NCBI GenBank assembly: GCA_016234345.1
Contig: JACRFG010000016.1
Span: 1 to 13,268, forward strand
Reading direction: 5' to 3'
DNA: 13,268 nucleotides
Source of the DNA: Candidatus Jorgensenbacteria bacterium
Lineage (GTDB): Bacteria; Patescibacteriota; Minisyncoccia; UBA6257; GWB1-50-10
Position numbers and translations under genes: made by a program. Below the pieces are notes generated by a model, which was not told the DNA's origin, searched no databases, and saw only the letters and a program-made list of their open reading frames with translations. Positions 6,979 through 13,268 of this stretch are shown piece by piece (position 1 is the first letter of the stretch; the number at the start of each line of letters is the position of its first letter).

Positions 6979-7494
6979 CTAATTATTCGACAATTTAAAA
7001 TGTTTCTTCAATAACGAATCTCCTTCAATAATATCAACTACCATGACGGTACAATACTTATCTAGTTCGCGCTCAACGATTAATCTCCAACATTCTTCAG
7101 CAATATGCGTCGGACACACCCATATGCTTTTCTGAAGTGGATAAAAATTAAATTCCTTGAGCAATGTCCGCAGTTGATCTCGTTTTAGATTGTGACGTAC
7201 CGGCACATCAAAACCAATCAAACGCCATCGTCCATCCCACGATGTTTCGGTAGACGCAAAATTGCCGTAACGTTGAAATAATCTTATGCCCTCGCCAGTT
7301 AAATGTAGTTGACCACTTTTACGTATTATACATCCACGGTCAATCAACCGTTTCAAGCTCTGTTTTAAATATTTTGTCTTTTTCGCACGAGCAATATAAC
7401 GATCAATCATCTCTTCCGCAATTGTTTTGCTAGCCTGGAATAATTCACTCAACTCACGTATATGCTTTCGTGCATCAACTGATGTTTTAGCCAT
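6979..7494 (-). CDS. Winged-helix plus Cas2-like (PaaX C-terminal type) protein
   Basis: The 171-aa product has a helix-turn-helix/winged-helix region at about residues 18-76 (LIDRGCIIRKSGQLHLTGEG forms the wing). The C-terminal region is a ferredoxin-like domain of Cas2/PaaX type. WDGRWRLIGFDVP (86-98) is the first strand, with D96 in the position of the Cas2 catalytic Asp. A basic helix with KRDQLRTLLKEFNFYPLQ follows, then SIWVCP (123-128) and the strand TVMVVDIIEG near 149-158. Such proteins are often annotated Cas2 or PaaX-like. No cas1, effector or CRISPR array lies nearby, so a DNA-binding regulator or nuclease outside CRISPR is more likely. I chose the ATG at 7492-7494; a TTG-started extension would run into the promoter and palindrome C. 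Palindromes flank it on both sides. Confidence 0.8.
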   Translation of the reverse strand: MAKTSVDARKHIRELSELFQASKTIAEEMIDRYIARAKKTKYLKQSLKRLIDRGCIIRKSGQLHLTGEGIRLFQRYGNFASTETSWDGRWRLIGFDVPVRHNLKRDQLRTLLKEFNFYPLQKSIWVCPTHIAEECWRLIVERELDKYCTVMVVDIIEGDSLLKKHFKLSNN

Positions 7495-7515
7495 AATTAA
7501 TAAAAATACCAATCC

Positions 7516-7524
7516 AGTATACCA
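7516..7524 (-). promoter_or_regulatory. Extended -10 promoter of the Cas2-like gene
   Basis: The minus strand reads TGG followed by TATACT, an extended -10 element that can work without a -35 box. The ATG follows 21 bases downstream with no ribosome-binding site. The place of the -35 hexamer (about 7539-7544) lies inside palindrome C. A factor bound to C would therefore touch RNA polymerase. A second weaker TGGTATTTT lies closer to the ATG. Confidence 0.5.
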
Positions 7525-7532
7525 TCGCCCAC

Positions 7533-7568
7533 GCCTCAATTTTCACGCATATGTGGATAAATTGAGGA
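7533..7568. repeat. Palindromic repeat copy C, in the Cas2-like gene promoter
   Basis: This is a 36-bp imperfect palindrome centred between 7550 and 7551, with 13 of 18 arm positions complementary. Its left half, GCCTCAATTTTCACGCAT, is identical to that of copy B. The right half has drifted to ATGTGGATAAATTGAGGA, which partly compensates by pairing the CCTCAATTT end. It spans roughly -24 to -59 relative to the start expected from the extended -10 box. Confidence 0.8.
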
Positions 7569-7590
7569 TAAGCTATTTTAGTCATTCATA

Positions 7591-7604
7591 GCATGTGTTT
7601 TTAC
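7591..7604. repeat. Right member of the 14-bp inverted repeat around the Cas2-like gene
   Basis: GCATGTGTTTTTAC is the perfect reverse complement of 6917-6930. It lies 22 bp outside palindrome C, whereas the left member abuts palindrome B, so the arrangement is not symmetrical. Confidence 0.4.
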
Positions 7605-7649
7605 CTACAACCCAACAAGCTTAAATCTTACAAACCAACAAAACATGTA

Positions 7650-7685
7650 GCTTCAAAAATCACGCATATGCGTGATTTTTGAGGC
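7650..7685. repeat. Palindromic repeat copy D, the best-preserved copy
   Basis: This is a 36-bp palindrome centred between 7667 and 7668, with 17 of 18 arm positions complementary. The inner 26 bp (7655-7680) are perfectly palindromic: an A5 tract, TCACGC, ATAT, GCGTGA and a T5 tract. Because A5 and T5 flank a GC-containing stem, it could act as an intrinsic terminator on both strands, for instance after the lamin-tail gene. It differs from a standard terminator by having almost no loop and by recurring in nearly identical form. Confidence 0.9.
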
Positions 7686-7707
7686 GGAACATATTTAATA
7701 TATTCAT
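7660..7707 (-). CDS. Possible 15-codon mini-ORF ending inside palindrome D
   Basis: An ATG at 7705-7707 follows AGAGGAGAAGC, a strong ribosome-binding site at a good distance. It opens a 15-codon frame (MNILNMFRLKNHAYA) whose last seven codons and TGA stop are made of the palindrome. It could be a leader peptide for the Cas2-like gene, or the remnant of a gene cut by insertion of the palindrome. I see no clear promoter in front of it, so real translation is uncertain. Confidence 0.3.
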   Translation of the reverse strand: MNILNMFRLKNHAYA

Positions 7708-7774
7708 GCTTCTCCTCTTTTTATGACTACCGCCCAACTATCTAAAAAATAAGTTCAGCGATCCAAAACACCTA

Positions 7775-9040
7775 TTAATTCTTTTCAGAATTTTGAGGAG
7801 TCGGGGAAGATTGCACTACAAATTGATTACTATCCCACGAGACACGTTCATAGCTTTGCCCTTTTGGTATTTCATTCCAACTTATTTCTTCAACTTTTAT
7901 ACCGGCAGCGTTATACAAAATAACGCTGTTATTTGTATAGGCTAAGGTATTTGAAATTGCCCATTTAACATCGGGTGTCACGTTACCGTTGTAACCGCCC
8001 GCATTCACAAGCAAAAATCTACGCTTGGGCTGTATCATCTTCCCTCGCAATCTGTCTGTTGCAACAAAAGATGATTCGCTACCAACAGACGATCTCTTTT
8101 TGATAGACCAACCACTTAAATCAATCGAGACTGTGTTTGGGTTATACAATTCAATGAATTCATAGTTAACATTGCCCTCAACTCCAACCATAATTTCACT
8201 TATAAGCGGCGAGCTCAAAGTATTAATCGGAATTTTTATTAAAGGCTTGGAAGAATTTTCTTTTTTCGGCGTTCCGAAAATAACGGATGACGTATACCAC
8301 TCCATGCCATCTCTATCTCGTTCCATGGTTTTCTTTGTATCACCGTTGCCGGCCGGCCACGACGGCGAAGCAACAACACCATCCACAAAATTACAACTTG
8401 TATCAAAAAGTTCCAAACCATCGTCAGTATTTTTTAGATTACCTGTATAAAGCAAATCAGCCACTGCATTGCTTACAGCTTCCTCTTTACGCTCTAAAAG
8501 ATAAAATTTACCTGATTCAATACGCGCACCCAAGGGGAAAGTAATACTGATTTGCTGATCTCGATCAATAAGTTGCCAACCCGATATATCAACAAGACCC
8601 ACAGAAATATTTTTTAACTCAATCCACTCATCCACTGCTTCTTTAGCGCCCATCCATGCTACTTCATTAATAATTATCGATGGATTTACACGCGTGCTTG
8701 GCAATAACACAAATGAACATATCATTCGATCTTCTTCAAAAGCATCGCCTGTTTTTCCTGAAACCTGATTGTTGTTCAATGTTCGGCTATCTCGACCGTT
8801 TAATTGTATTTCTGCTACTAATTCGCCGCGCGAAGAAAAAGTTTCACGCATCAAAGAAACAAAATTACTAAAAAAAGGCGGATCTCTATCCACATAAACA
8901 ATAAAAAAATAACTACCAAACAAAACAACAATTACTAACCCAGTAATAACAAAATACCTCTTTTTCCGTTTACGGTGTTCTCGTAGAACTGCTAAATCGC
9001 TATTATTTTGATCAAGTTCGCTATAACCTTCCAATGGCAT
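7775..9040 (-). CDS. Membrane-anchored protein with two lamin-tail domains (LTD)
   Basis: The 421-aa protein has a short basic N-terminus (HRKRKKR at 22-28) and one transmembrane helix at about 29-50, so the bulk should face outward. The first lamin-tail domain spans about 121-260, with IIINEVAWMG (122-131), EWIELKN, the hallmark VDISGWQLID (150-159), FPLGARIESGKFYLLER (168-184), and SPSWPAGNGDTKKTMERD near 225-242. The second spans about 288-405, with LISEIMVG, YEFIELYNPN (303-312), IDLSGWSIKK (316-325) and SWNEIPKGQSYERVS. LTDs are immunoglobulin-like binding domains common in bacterial surface proteins and often tied to nucleases, but no catalytic domain is present here. An adhesive or scaffold role is inferred. 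No ribosome-binding site is visible before the ATG; TAATCT ten bases upstream is a weak -10. Confidence 0.88.
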   Translation of the reverse strand: MPLEGYSELDQNNSDLAVLREHRKRKKRYFVITGLVIVVLFGSYFFIVYVDRDPPFFSNFVSLMRETFSSRGELVAEIQLNGRDSRTLNNNQVSGKTGDAFEEDRMICSFVLLPSTRVNPSIIINEVAWMGAKEAVDEWIELKNISVGLVDISGWQLIDRDQQISITFPLGARIESGKFYLLERKEEAVSNAVADLLYTGNLKNTDDGLELFDTSCNFVDGVVASPSWPAGNGDTKKTMERDRDGMEWYTSSVIFGTPKKENSSKPLIKIPINTLSSPLISEIMVGVEGNVNYEFIELYNPNTVSIDLSGWSIKKRSSVGSESSFVATDRLRGKMIQPKRRFLLVNAGGYNGNVTPDVKWAISNTLAYTNNSVILYNAAGIKVEEISWNEIPKGQSYERVSWDSNQFVVQSSPTPQNSEKN

Positions 9041-9100
9041 ATCAATCGATAGATTAACAAAAACACTAAACCGACGTCAAAGTTTTTTGTTAAAGACCAT

Positions 9101-9210
9101 ATCCTCAAAAATCACGCACCCGCCTACTCGCCCCGCTAACGCTCGAGCGAAGCGGGCCGTCGGGCAGGCCCGCCTTGCCAGTCGAGGCGGGTATGTGCGA
9201 TTTTTGAAGA
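9101..9210. repeat. Composite hairpin (copy E): palindrome arms split by a GC-rich hairpin cluster
   Basis: The outer arms are CCTCAAAAATCACGCA (9103-9118) and ATGTGCGATTTTTGAAG (9193-9209). They match the two halves of copy D with few changes. Between them lies a GC-rich insert of about 74 bp bounded by ACCCGCCT (9118-9125) and AGGCGGGT (9185-9192). The insert holds a CCCGCT/AGCGGG hairpin (9132-9156) capped by the palindrome CGCTCGAGCG, then a CGGGC-AG-GCCCG hairpin (9161-9172). The whole can fold as a branched, cloverleaf-like structure. It lies between the 1074-aa gene and the lamin-tail gene. On the minus strand it ends in ATTTTTGAGG, so it may also end transcription. Confidence 0.75.
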
Positions 9211-9269
9211 TGGAAGATTTATCTTGTAATCCAACAAAACAACTACCAATAAATTTTTAATGCTTAAAA

Positions 9270-12200
9270 TTAATCTCCAAAATCAACACAGAGTGCTCGG
9301 CCAAATGGAATTGGCGTTGAATTACAAGAACTTTGCTCAACTCCTGTTGAACTCCAGTACGCGATGCAAATATTCGATGTTGGTGCATACAGGTTACACG
9401 TTGACTCACCCGTGCGGTTTGACGCATCTCCTACCGCAACGTATAAATCAACGCTCCCTACAACACCAGAATTTCCACGAAGACGCAATTGTTGACCAGA
9501 CGTGCTCGAGGCAACTTCAAGCCGCGCACTCGTTGAAGTGGCACCAACAACAACACTACCCGCAAAGTAAGACTGAGCTCCCGCAGCAGAATAGATCGCA
9601 TAGTTTGATGCGCCAGCGCTCGGACCATTAATTTGTACACCATAATTCCTCGTGTTACCTGAGGCGCTAAAATACCCACCCACATTAGTACCACCAACCA
9701 CACCACTACCAAGACTATCACCATAAACTGCAATTGCACCAAAGCTGGCACTAGCACCACCAGTATGATCAGTGCGAATTCCATAGGTATAACCAGTACT
9801 GCCGGCACCACTCTGGGTAAGGAACAAAAGCGGATAACCAGACGGTGAAGCACCTGAAATTCTTGCACGATAATTGGTATTAACTGTGGTTCCAACAAAA
9901 AGATAATCGCTCTGAACAGACCCTACAACATGTAGTGGTGCTGCTGGGGTAGACGTACCAATACCAACTGAACCTGTAAAGTACGACTTCGCCGGAGAAC
10001 TTATATACAACGCATAATTATTTGCTGAAGCTATGGCAGGACCACTTATCTGGATACCGCGATTTTCTGTGTTGCCATCACCACTAAAATAACCACCAAC
10101 ATTCATACCGCCGGATGTTGTCGTGCTATTACTATCCGCTTCCAACGCAACAGCGATTCTACCCGCTGTGGCACCACCCCGATGACGAGCAAAGAGCGCT
10201 CCCTGAATCGTGAAACTATCTGTTGGATCACTTTCTTCAACATACACTAACGGGAAATCGGTTGGGTTTTCTCCCACACCTCCCTTTATATGAAGTCTAT
10301 ATCCAGCTGTTGGATTAGCATTAATACCTACACGATCAAAACTAGCGGACCCCTCAACATCAAGCGCTGCCCAACTCACCGGCGTTGAAGTATTAATACC
10401 AATTCTTCCTGCTGAATCTTGATAAAGCGTTGATGTTGAAGAAAGAGTCGAAGCACCAGTCCAATATGGAAAGTATGTAGCGACACCAGAACCGGTCACA
10501 GCTCCAGAACTAAGACTTACGCATGAACCGCCCGTCACAATGCCTCCCTGCACGGTGGTTGTGGCAAGCACTTGTCCTGAAGGACAGGTTACAGTCATGC
10601 CTGCTGCACCACTTTTCCTAAAAACACCGCTTGCATTCACGTCACCCCCCACATCAAGAGCGTATCCTGGAGTAGAGGTGCCGATTGCAACACCAAGACG
10701 ACGGGTTAAGAAATCGCCGTAGAGGAGGACGCTTGAGGTTGCTGAAGTATTCGCGATATACAATTTATTCGAACCGGTTTCGTTGTAGCCGGCTTGGTGA
10801 CCAAGGAAAACATTTGAATTTCCACTCACATTACTATACCCCGCATACGCACCAATTGCCGTATTTTGAAGTCCTCCGACTGTAGAAAAAAGAACGTTTG
10901 ACCCAATACCGGTATTCAGACCACCTGAACCGCCGGGATTAACATTCCTCAAAGCTGAATTTCCAATTGCGGTATTTTCAAATCCCGTAGTATTATTCGT
11001 CAAACTATTTGCCCCAACTGCGGTGTTACTAGTACCGCTCGTATTCAGTTGGAAGGAGCCAGATCCAAGGGCAGTATTCAACGTGCCCGACATAGTAAGA
11101 TTACCAGCGTTCAGACCTAATACGGTATTTGAAAATCCAGTTCCAGGAGCAAAAAGAAATCTATTGCCATTACTCACCGATATAACACTCGAGGTTGCTG
11201 ATGCTACAGACGGAAGATCAAACCATCCATTAATTCCAACACGTGGAGTAACTCCAGTCACCTGATAAACACTTGATGTTGAGGAAAGTGTTGAACTACT
11301 GGTCCAATACGGGAAATGGGTCGCGACACCACTCCCCGTCACGCCACCACTACCACCAACACAATTAGCCCAAGCACCGTTCTCAAAACATCGGAATTTA
11401 TTGGTTACGTTATCGTAGTAAACCACGCCATTTGCACCAGTCGGCGCACTTCCTGGCTCGAGACGAAGAGCGTTATTTATATCAAGATCATACGCTGGAG
11501 AAGAGGTATTAATACCAACCAAACCTAACGGCGTAATAGTCACAATGTTCCACCCGCCTACGCCGAGCGGGGCACTGCGATCAATAACAAAATTATCGGA
11601 ACTGTTACGTCCAAAAAAATATCCGTTTGCGCTTCCAGCCAATATTCCCTGATCAGTACTGCTCCCCGGACTTGTAAGACGGATTCGTGCGCCAATAACA
11701 GCCGAAATAGTATCTATATGAATCATGTCTTGAGGCGTATTCGTTCCTATACCGATATAAGCCGGAGTGCTTGTTGTAATAATAATTCGCTGAACTCCAT
11801 TAGTGTAAAAAGCAATCGGCGTAGTACTTGAACCATGAATTTGAAACTGATTACCCTGCCCCTCAATACGACCGCTCGATCCCATAAATAAATGCGTCTG
11901 ACCAGTTCCATCACTCGTCATACGAATAATACCGCCTGATGCACCATCGAAAAGGCGCAAAGCAGAAGAACCAATAATGTCTAACTTAGCCGCAGGAGAA
12001 AAAGTTCCTAATCCGACATTCCCCTGCACGTAAAGGCCATTCGCCGGTAATCCAACAGTAGTCGTAGTACCGATAGCCAGAGAGCTTGGAAAAGCGTACG
12101 CATAGGTACCGTAGGTTGTACCAAAGGAAGCAGGACCCGTCACGTTCGTCGCGGATAGAGAGCCAGAAAGATTACCGATCAAGTTATTGGTAGCTCGGAT

Positions 12201-12494
12201 GTCACCGACTACGTCGAGTTTGTATGCGGGAGAAGTGGTAGCAATGCCAACGTTCCCGTTCGGGAGAAAAATGATATGTTTATTTGCTGCGCCACCAACA
12301 GTCTGGAAACGAAGCTGAGACTGCTCAGAATAAACCGTAGTTGAAGCAATACCAAAACTAGTAGAAGTTGAAACCAAAAAACCGCCACCTACGCCAGGTG
12401 CAGTAGTGGGACCCACAAAAGCTGAAGTAAAACCAAAAAAAATTGCTGTTAATAAAAGGAAAGCAAAAACAAACAAGGAAAACTTCCAAATCAT
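9270..12494 (-). CDS. Secreted fibre-like surface protein with VGI(G/N)T-S/T-P repeats and YadA-head-like region
   Basis: The 1074-aa protein starts with a signal peptide (1-25, cleavage near TSA-F). At least nine copies of a (V/I)GI(G/N)T-(S/T)-P-x3-L-(D/H)-(V/I) motif occur, at about 92, 160, 247, 326, 600, 698, 722, 843 and 981. Residues 455-575 hold N-T-A-(L/V/I)-G repeats like trimeric-autotransporter (YadA) heads. VTGSGVAT-FPYWT-STLSST occurs twice (385-406, 666-687), as do the GGYFS...N-G-QI-GP modules (800 and 939). Such motifs are known from phage tail fibres and CPR surface proteins, often before a peptidase S74 chaperone, but no S74 domain ends this one. Eight cysteines (369, 378, 637, 658, 1033, 1043, 1057, 1069) come in close sets. 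A trimeric host-attachment or surface fibre is inferred. TGTTATAAT lies just before the ATG. Confidence 0.82.
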   Translation of the reverse strand: MIWKFSLFVFAFLLLTAIFFGFTSAFVGPTTAPGVGGGFLVSTSTSFGIASTTVYSEQSQLRFQTVGGAANKHIIFLPNGNVGIATTSPAYKLDVVGDIRATNNLIGNLSGSLSATNVTGPASFGTTYGTYAYAFPSSLAIGTTTTVGLPANGLYVQGNVGLGTFSPAAKLDIIGSSALRLFDGASGGIIRMTSDGTGQTHLFMGSSGRIEGQGNQFQIHGSSTTPIAFYTNGVQRIIITTSTPAYIGIGTNTPQDMIHIDTISAVIGARIRLTSPGSSTDQGILAGSANGYFFGRNSSDNFVIDRSAPLGVGGWNIVTITPLGLVGINTSSPAYDLDINNALRLEPGSAPTGANGVVYYDNVTNKFRCFENGAWANCVGGSGGVTGSGVATHFPYWTSSSTLSSTSSVYQVTGVTPRVGINGWFDLPSVASATSSVISVSNGNRFLFAPGTGFSNTVLGLNAGNLTMSGTLNTALGSGSFQLNTSGTSNTAVGANSLTNNTTGFENTAIGNSALRNVNPGGSGGLNTGIGSNVLFSTVGGLQNTAIGAYAGYSNVSGNSNVFLGHQAGYNETGSNKLYIANTSATSSVLLYGDFLTRRLGVAIGTSTPGYALDVGGDVNASGVFRKSGAAGMTVTCPSGQVLATTTVQGGIVTGGSCVSLSSGAVTGSGVATYFPYWTGASTLSSTSTLYQDSAGRIGINTSTPVSWAALDVEGSASFDRVGINANPTAGYRLHIKGGVGENPTDFPLVYVEESDPTDSFTIQGALFARHRGGATAGRIAVALEADSNSTTTSGGMNVGGYFSGDGNTENRGIQISGPAIASANNYALYISSPAKSYFTGSVGIGTSTPAAPLHVVGSVQSDYLFVGTTVNTNYRARISGASPSGYPLLFLTQSGAGSTGYTYGIRTDHTGGASASFGAIAVYGDSLGSGVVGGTNVGGYFSASGNTRNYGVQINGPSAGASNYAIYSAAGAQSYFAGSVVVGATSTSARLEVASSTSGQQLRLRGNSGVVGSVDLYVAVGDASNRTGESTCNLYAPTSNICIAYWSSTGVEQSSCNSTPIPFGRALCVDFGD

Positions 12495-12501
12495 CTATTA
12501 A

Positions 12502-12510
12502 ATTATAACA
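12502..12510 (-). promoter_or_regulatory. Extended -10 box TGTTATAAT of the 1074-aa gene
   Basis: The minus strand reads TG-T-TATAAT, with the hexamer at 12502-12507, and the ATG follows seven bases later. A start at the usual distance would produce a leaderless or nearly leaderless mRNA; no ribosome-binding site is present. It sits in the 33-bp gap behind the upstream paralogue, so this gene could be transcribed both from here and by read-through. Confidence 0.5.
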
Positions 12511-12527
12511 CGGTCGATTTGTTGAAC

Positions 12528-13268
12528 CTATCTAAGTAAAGCTGATCCGGTACCGTTAGCGCCAACACTCTGTAACCATACACCAATACTTGTACCAGGA
12601 CCTGGTGTTACTACACTTCCCGCCCTACCAGCGGTCCCTGAAGTCACGACATGCTGTCCGCGAACAGCACCCGCTCCACTCGCATGCACGTTAACTACCC
12701 CACCAATAGCTATACGTCCTCGTGCGCCACTCGCAATACCAGCCGGCTCATACACAACTCCCACCACGCCAGTACTACTAGCTGTCGCAGTAGTTGTAAC
12801 AGTATAATCAGCCGCACCCACAACTACGATATCTCCAACTGATAATGCGGTCCCGGCAACCAACCAAATAACAATAGGGCAATTCCCACAATTAATACCT
12901 GCGTTTCCTAAACCAATATCGGAGCCGCTCTGCAACTTACTTGTTGCGGTACTTCCACTCAGCAAACCGACACCTAAATTACCCGTCCACGAAAGCGTTG
13001 CCGCATCTGGAGCAGAAACAGTCCCGAATCGCAACGTCCCTCCATTATTTTGGATCTGTTGAGCACCGCTACCACCAAAAACAATTCTCGGCGTACCTCC
13101 AAAATTTCCTAGCCACACACTACTCGTCTGATTATCCGAAAGAAGGGTACCAGAAACCTTAAGACCAGTGCCGCCAACTTCAAGAGATGCTCCTGGAGTT
13201 GATGTACCATTTGCAATACCAAGAGTACGAGTCGAAAAATCACCATAGAGAAGTATACTTGATGAACC
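12528..13268 (-). CDS. Fibre-like surface protein, N-terminus beyond window edge
   Basis: The frame is open from the window edge to TAG at 12528-12530, giving the last 246 residues of a larger protein. The GTG at 13116-13118 is internal and not a real start. The first residues, SSILLYGDFSTRTLGIANG followed by TSTPGASLEVGG, align with the 1074-aa protein at about 588-617 (SVLLYGDFLTRRLGVAIG, then TSTPGYALDVGG), so the two are paralogues. Residues about 50-110 continue in fibre style (NLGVGLLSGSTATSKL). The C-terminal 140 residues differ. They are Gly/Ala/Val-rich, with GINCGNCPIVIWLVAG, GDIVVVGAADYTV and a final GRIAIGGVVNVHA...GQHVVTSGTAG stretch, like a compact beta-rich tip domain. The two cysteines are three apart. 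It ends 33 bp before the 1074-aa gene and is likely co-regulated with it. Confidence 0.8.
   Translation of the reverse strand, partial: GSSSILLYGDFSTRTLGIANGTSTPGASLEVGGTGLKVSGTLLSDNQTSSVWLGNFGGTPRIVFGGSGAQQIQNNGGTLRFGTVSAPDAATLSWTGNLGVGLLSGSTATSKLQSGSDIGLGNAGINCGNCPIVIWLVAGTALSVGDIVVVGAADYTVTTTATASSTGVVGVVYEPAGIASGARGRIAIGGVVNVHASGAGAVRGQHVVTSGTAGRAGSVVTPGPGTSIGVWLQSVGANGTGSALLR

Noticed and set aside
7495..7539. Longer TTG start for the Cas2-like gene
   Set aside because: The extra 15 residues would be coded by the promoter and the edge of palindrome C, and the family domain begins well after the ATG at 7494.
6929..7685. CRISPR array next to a Cas2-like gene
   Set aside because: The repeats are palindromic, only three near the gene, spaced irregularly (tens to hundreds of bp), with a gene between them. 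There are no regular unique spacers.
9101..9210. tRNA gene or integron attC site
   Set aside because: The cloverleaf-like fold has no tRNA-like loops, CCA end or anticodon arm, and no R-box/L-box core or integrase is visible.
9458..9898. Hydrophobic 146-codon minus-strand frame inside the 1074-aa gene
   Set aside because: It is an out-of-frame shadow. The surrounding frame is continuous and carries the fibre repeats; the hydrophobic look comes from shifted Gly/Ala/Thr codons.

Overview
The window reads as chromosome from an uncultivated Patescibacteria / Candidate Phyla Radiation bacterium, most likely Parcubacteria-like. This placement is inferred from gene content, not from a marker gene. 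The pointers are a fairly AT-rich composition, a membrane-anchored tandem lamin-tail-domain protein, giant secreted fibre-like proteins built on a 'VGI(G/N)T-S/T-P...LDV-G' motif, and a stand-alone PaaX/Cas2-like protein. Every gene I can support lies on the minus strand. The standard code fits, because long ORFs use normal Gly codons and TGA serves as a stop. I see no rRNA, tRNA, CRISPR array or transposase.

Layout in transcription order (right to left): a 5'-truncated fibre-like protein (12528-13268) and its 1074-aa paralogue (9270-12494), both surface or secreted candidates; a GC-rich composite hairpin (9101-9210); a lamin-tail-domain protein (7775-9040); a 280-bp gap with two palindromes and a 15-codon mini-ORF; a winged-helix/Cas2-like protein (6979-7494); a single-pass membrane protein (6335-6907); a 1053-aa secreted protein with a zinc phospholipase C/P1-nuclease-like domain (3164-6325); a SAM methyltransferase (2536-3162); a small unit of a zinc-ribbon gene (2253-2465) and a two-TM gene broken by an in-frame TGA (2057-2242); then a SpoU/TrmH RNA methyltransferase (1513-1986), a DUF192 protein (988-1461) and an MFS transporter running off the left edge (1-991).

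The most unusual feature is a dispersed palindrome family centred on CACGCATATGCGTG with A/T-rich arms. Five intergenic copies lie in about 8 kb. Two immediately bracket the Cas2-like gene, a third lies about 80 bp further upstream, a fourth carries a GC-rich hairpin cluster at its centre, and a decayed fifth lies between trmH and the DUF192 gene. Copies near the Cas2-like, DUF192 and membrane-protein genes cover the expected -35 region, so the palindromes could be operators for the Cas2-like protein. They could also be REP-like elements it mobilises, or plain bidirectional terminators.

Gene expression signals fall into two styles. The zinc-ribbon unit has a consensus TTGACA-N18-TATAAT promoter, AGGAG ribosome-binding sites and a terminator. 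Several other genes have TATAAT only 6-7 nt before the ATG and no ribosome-binding site, which suggests leaderless mRNAs.
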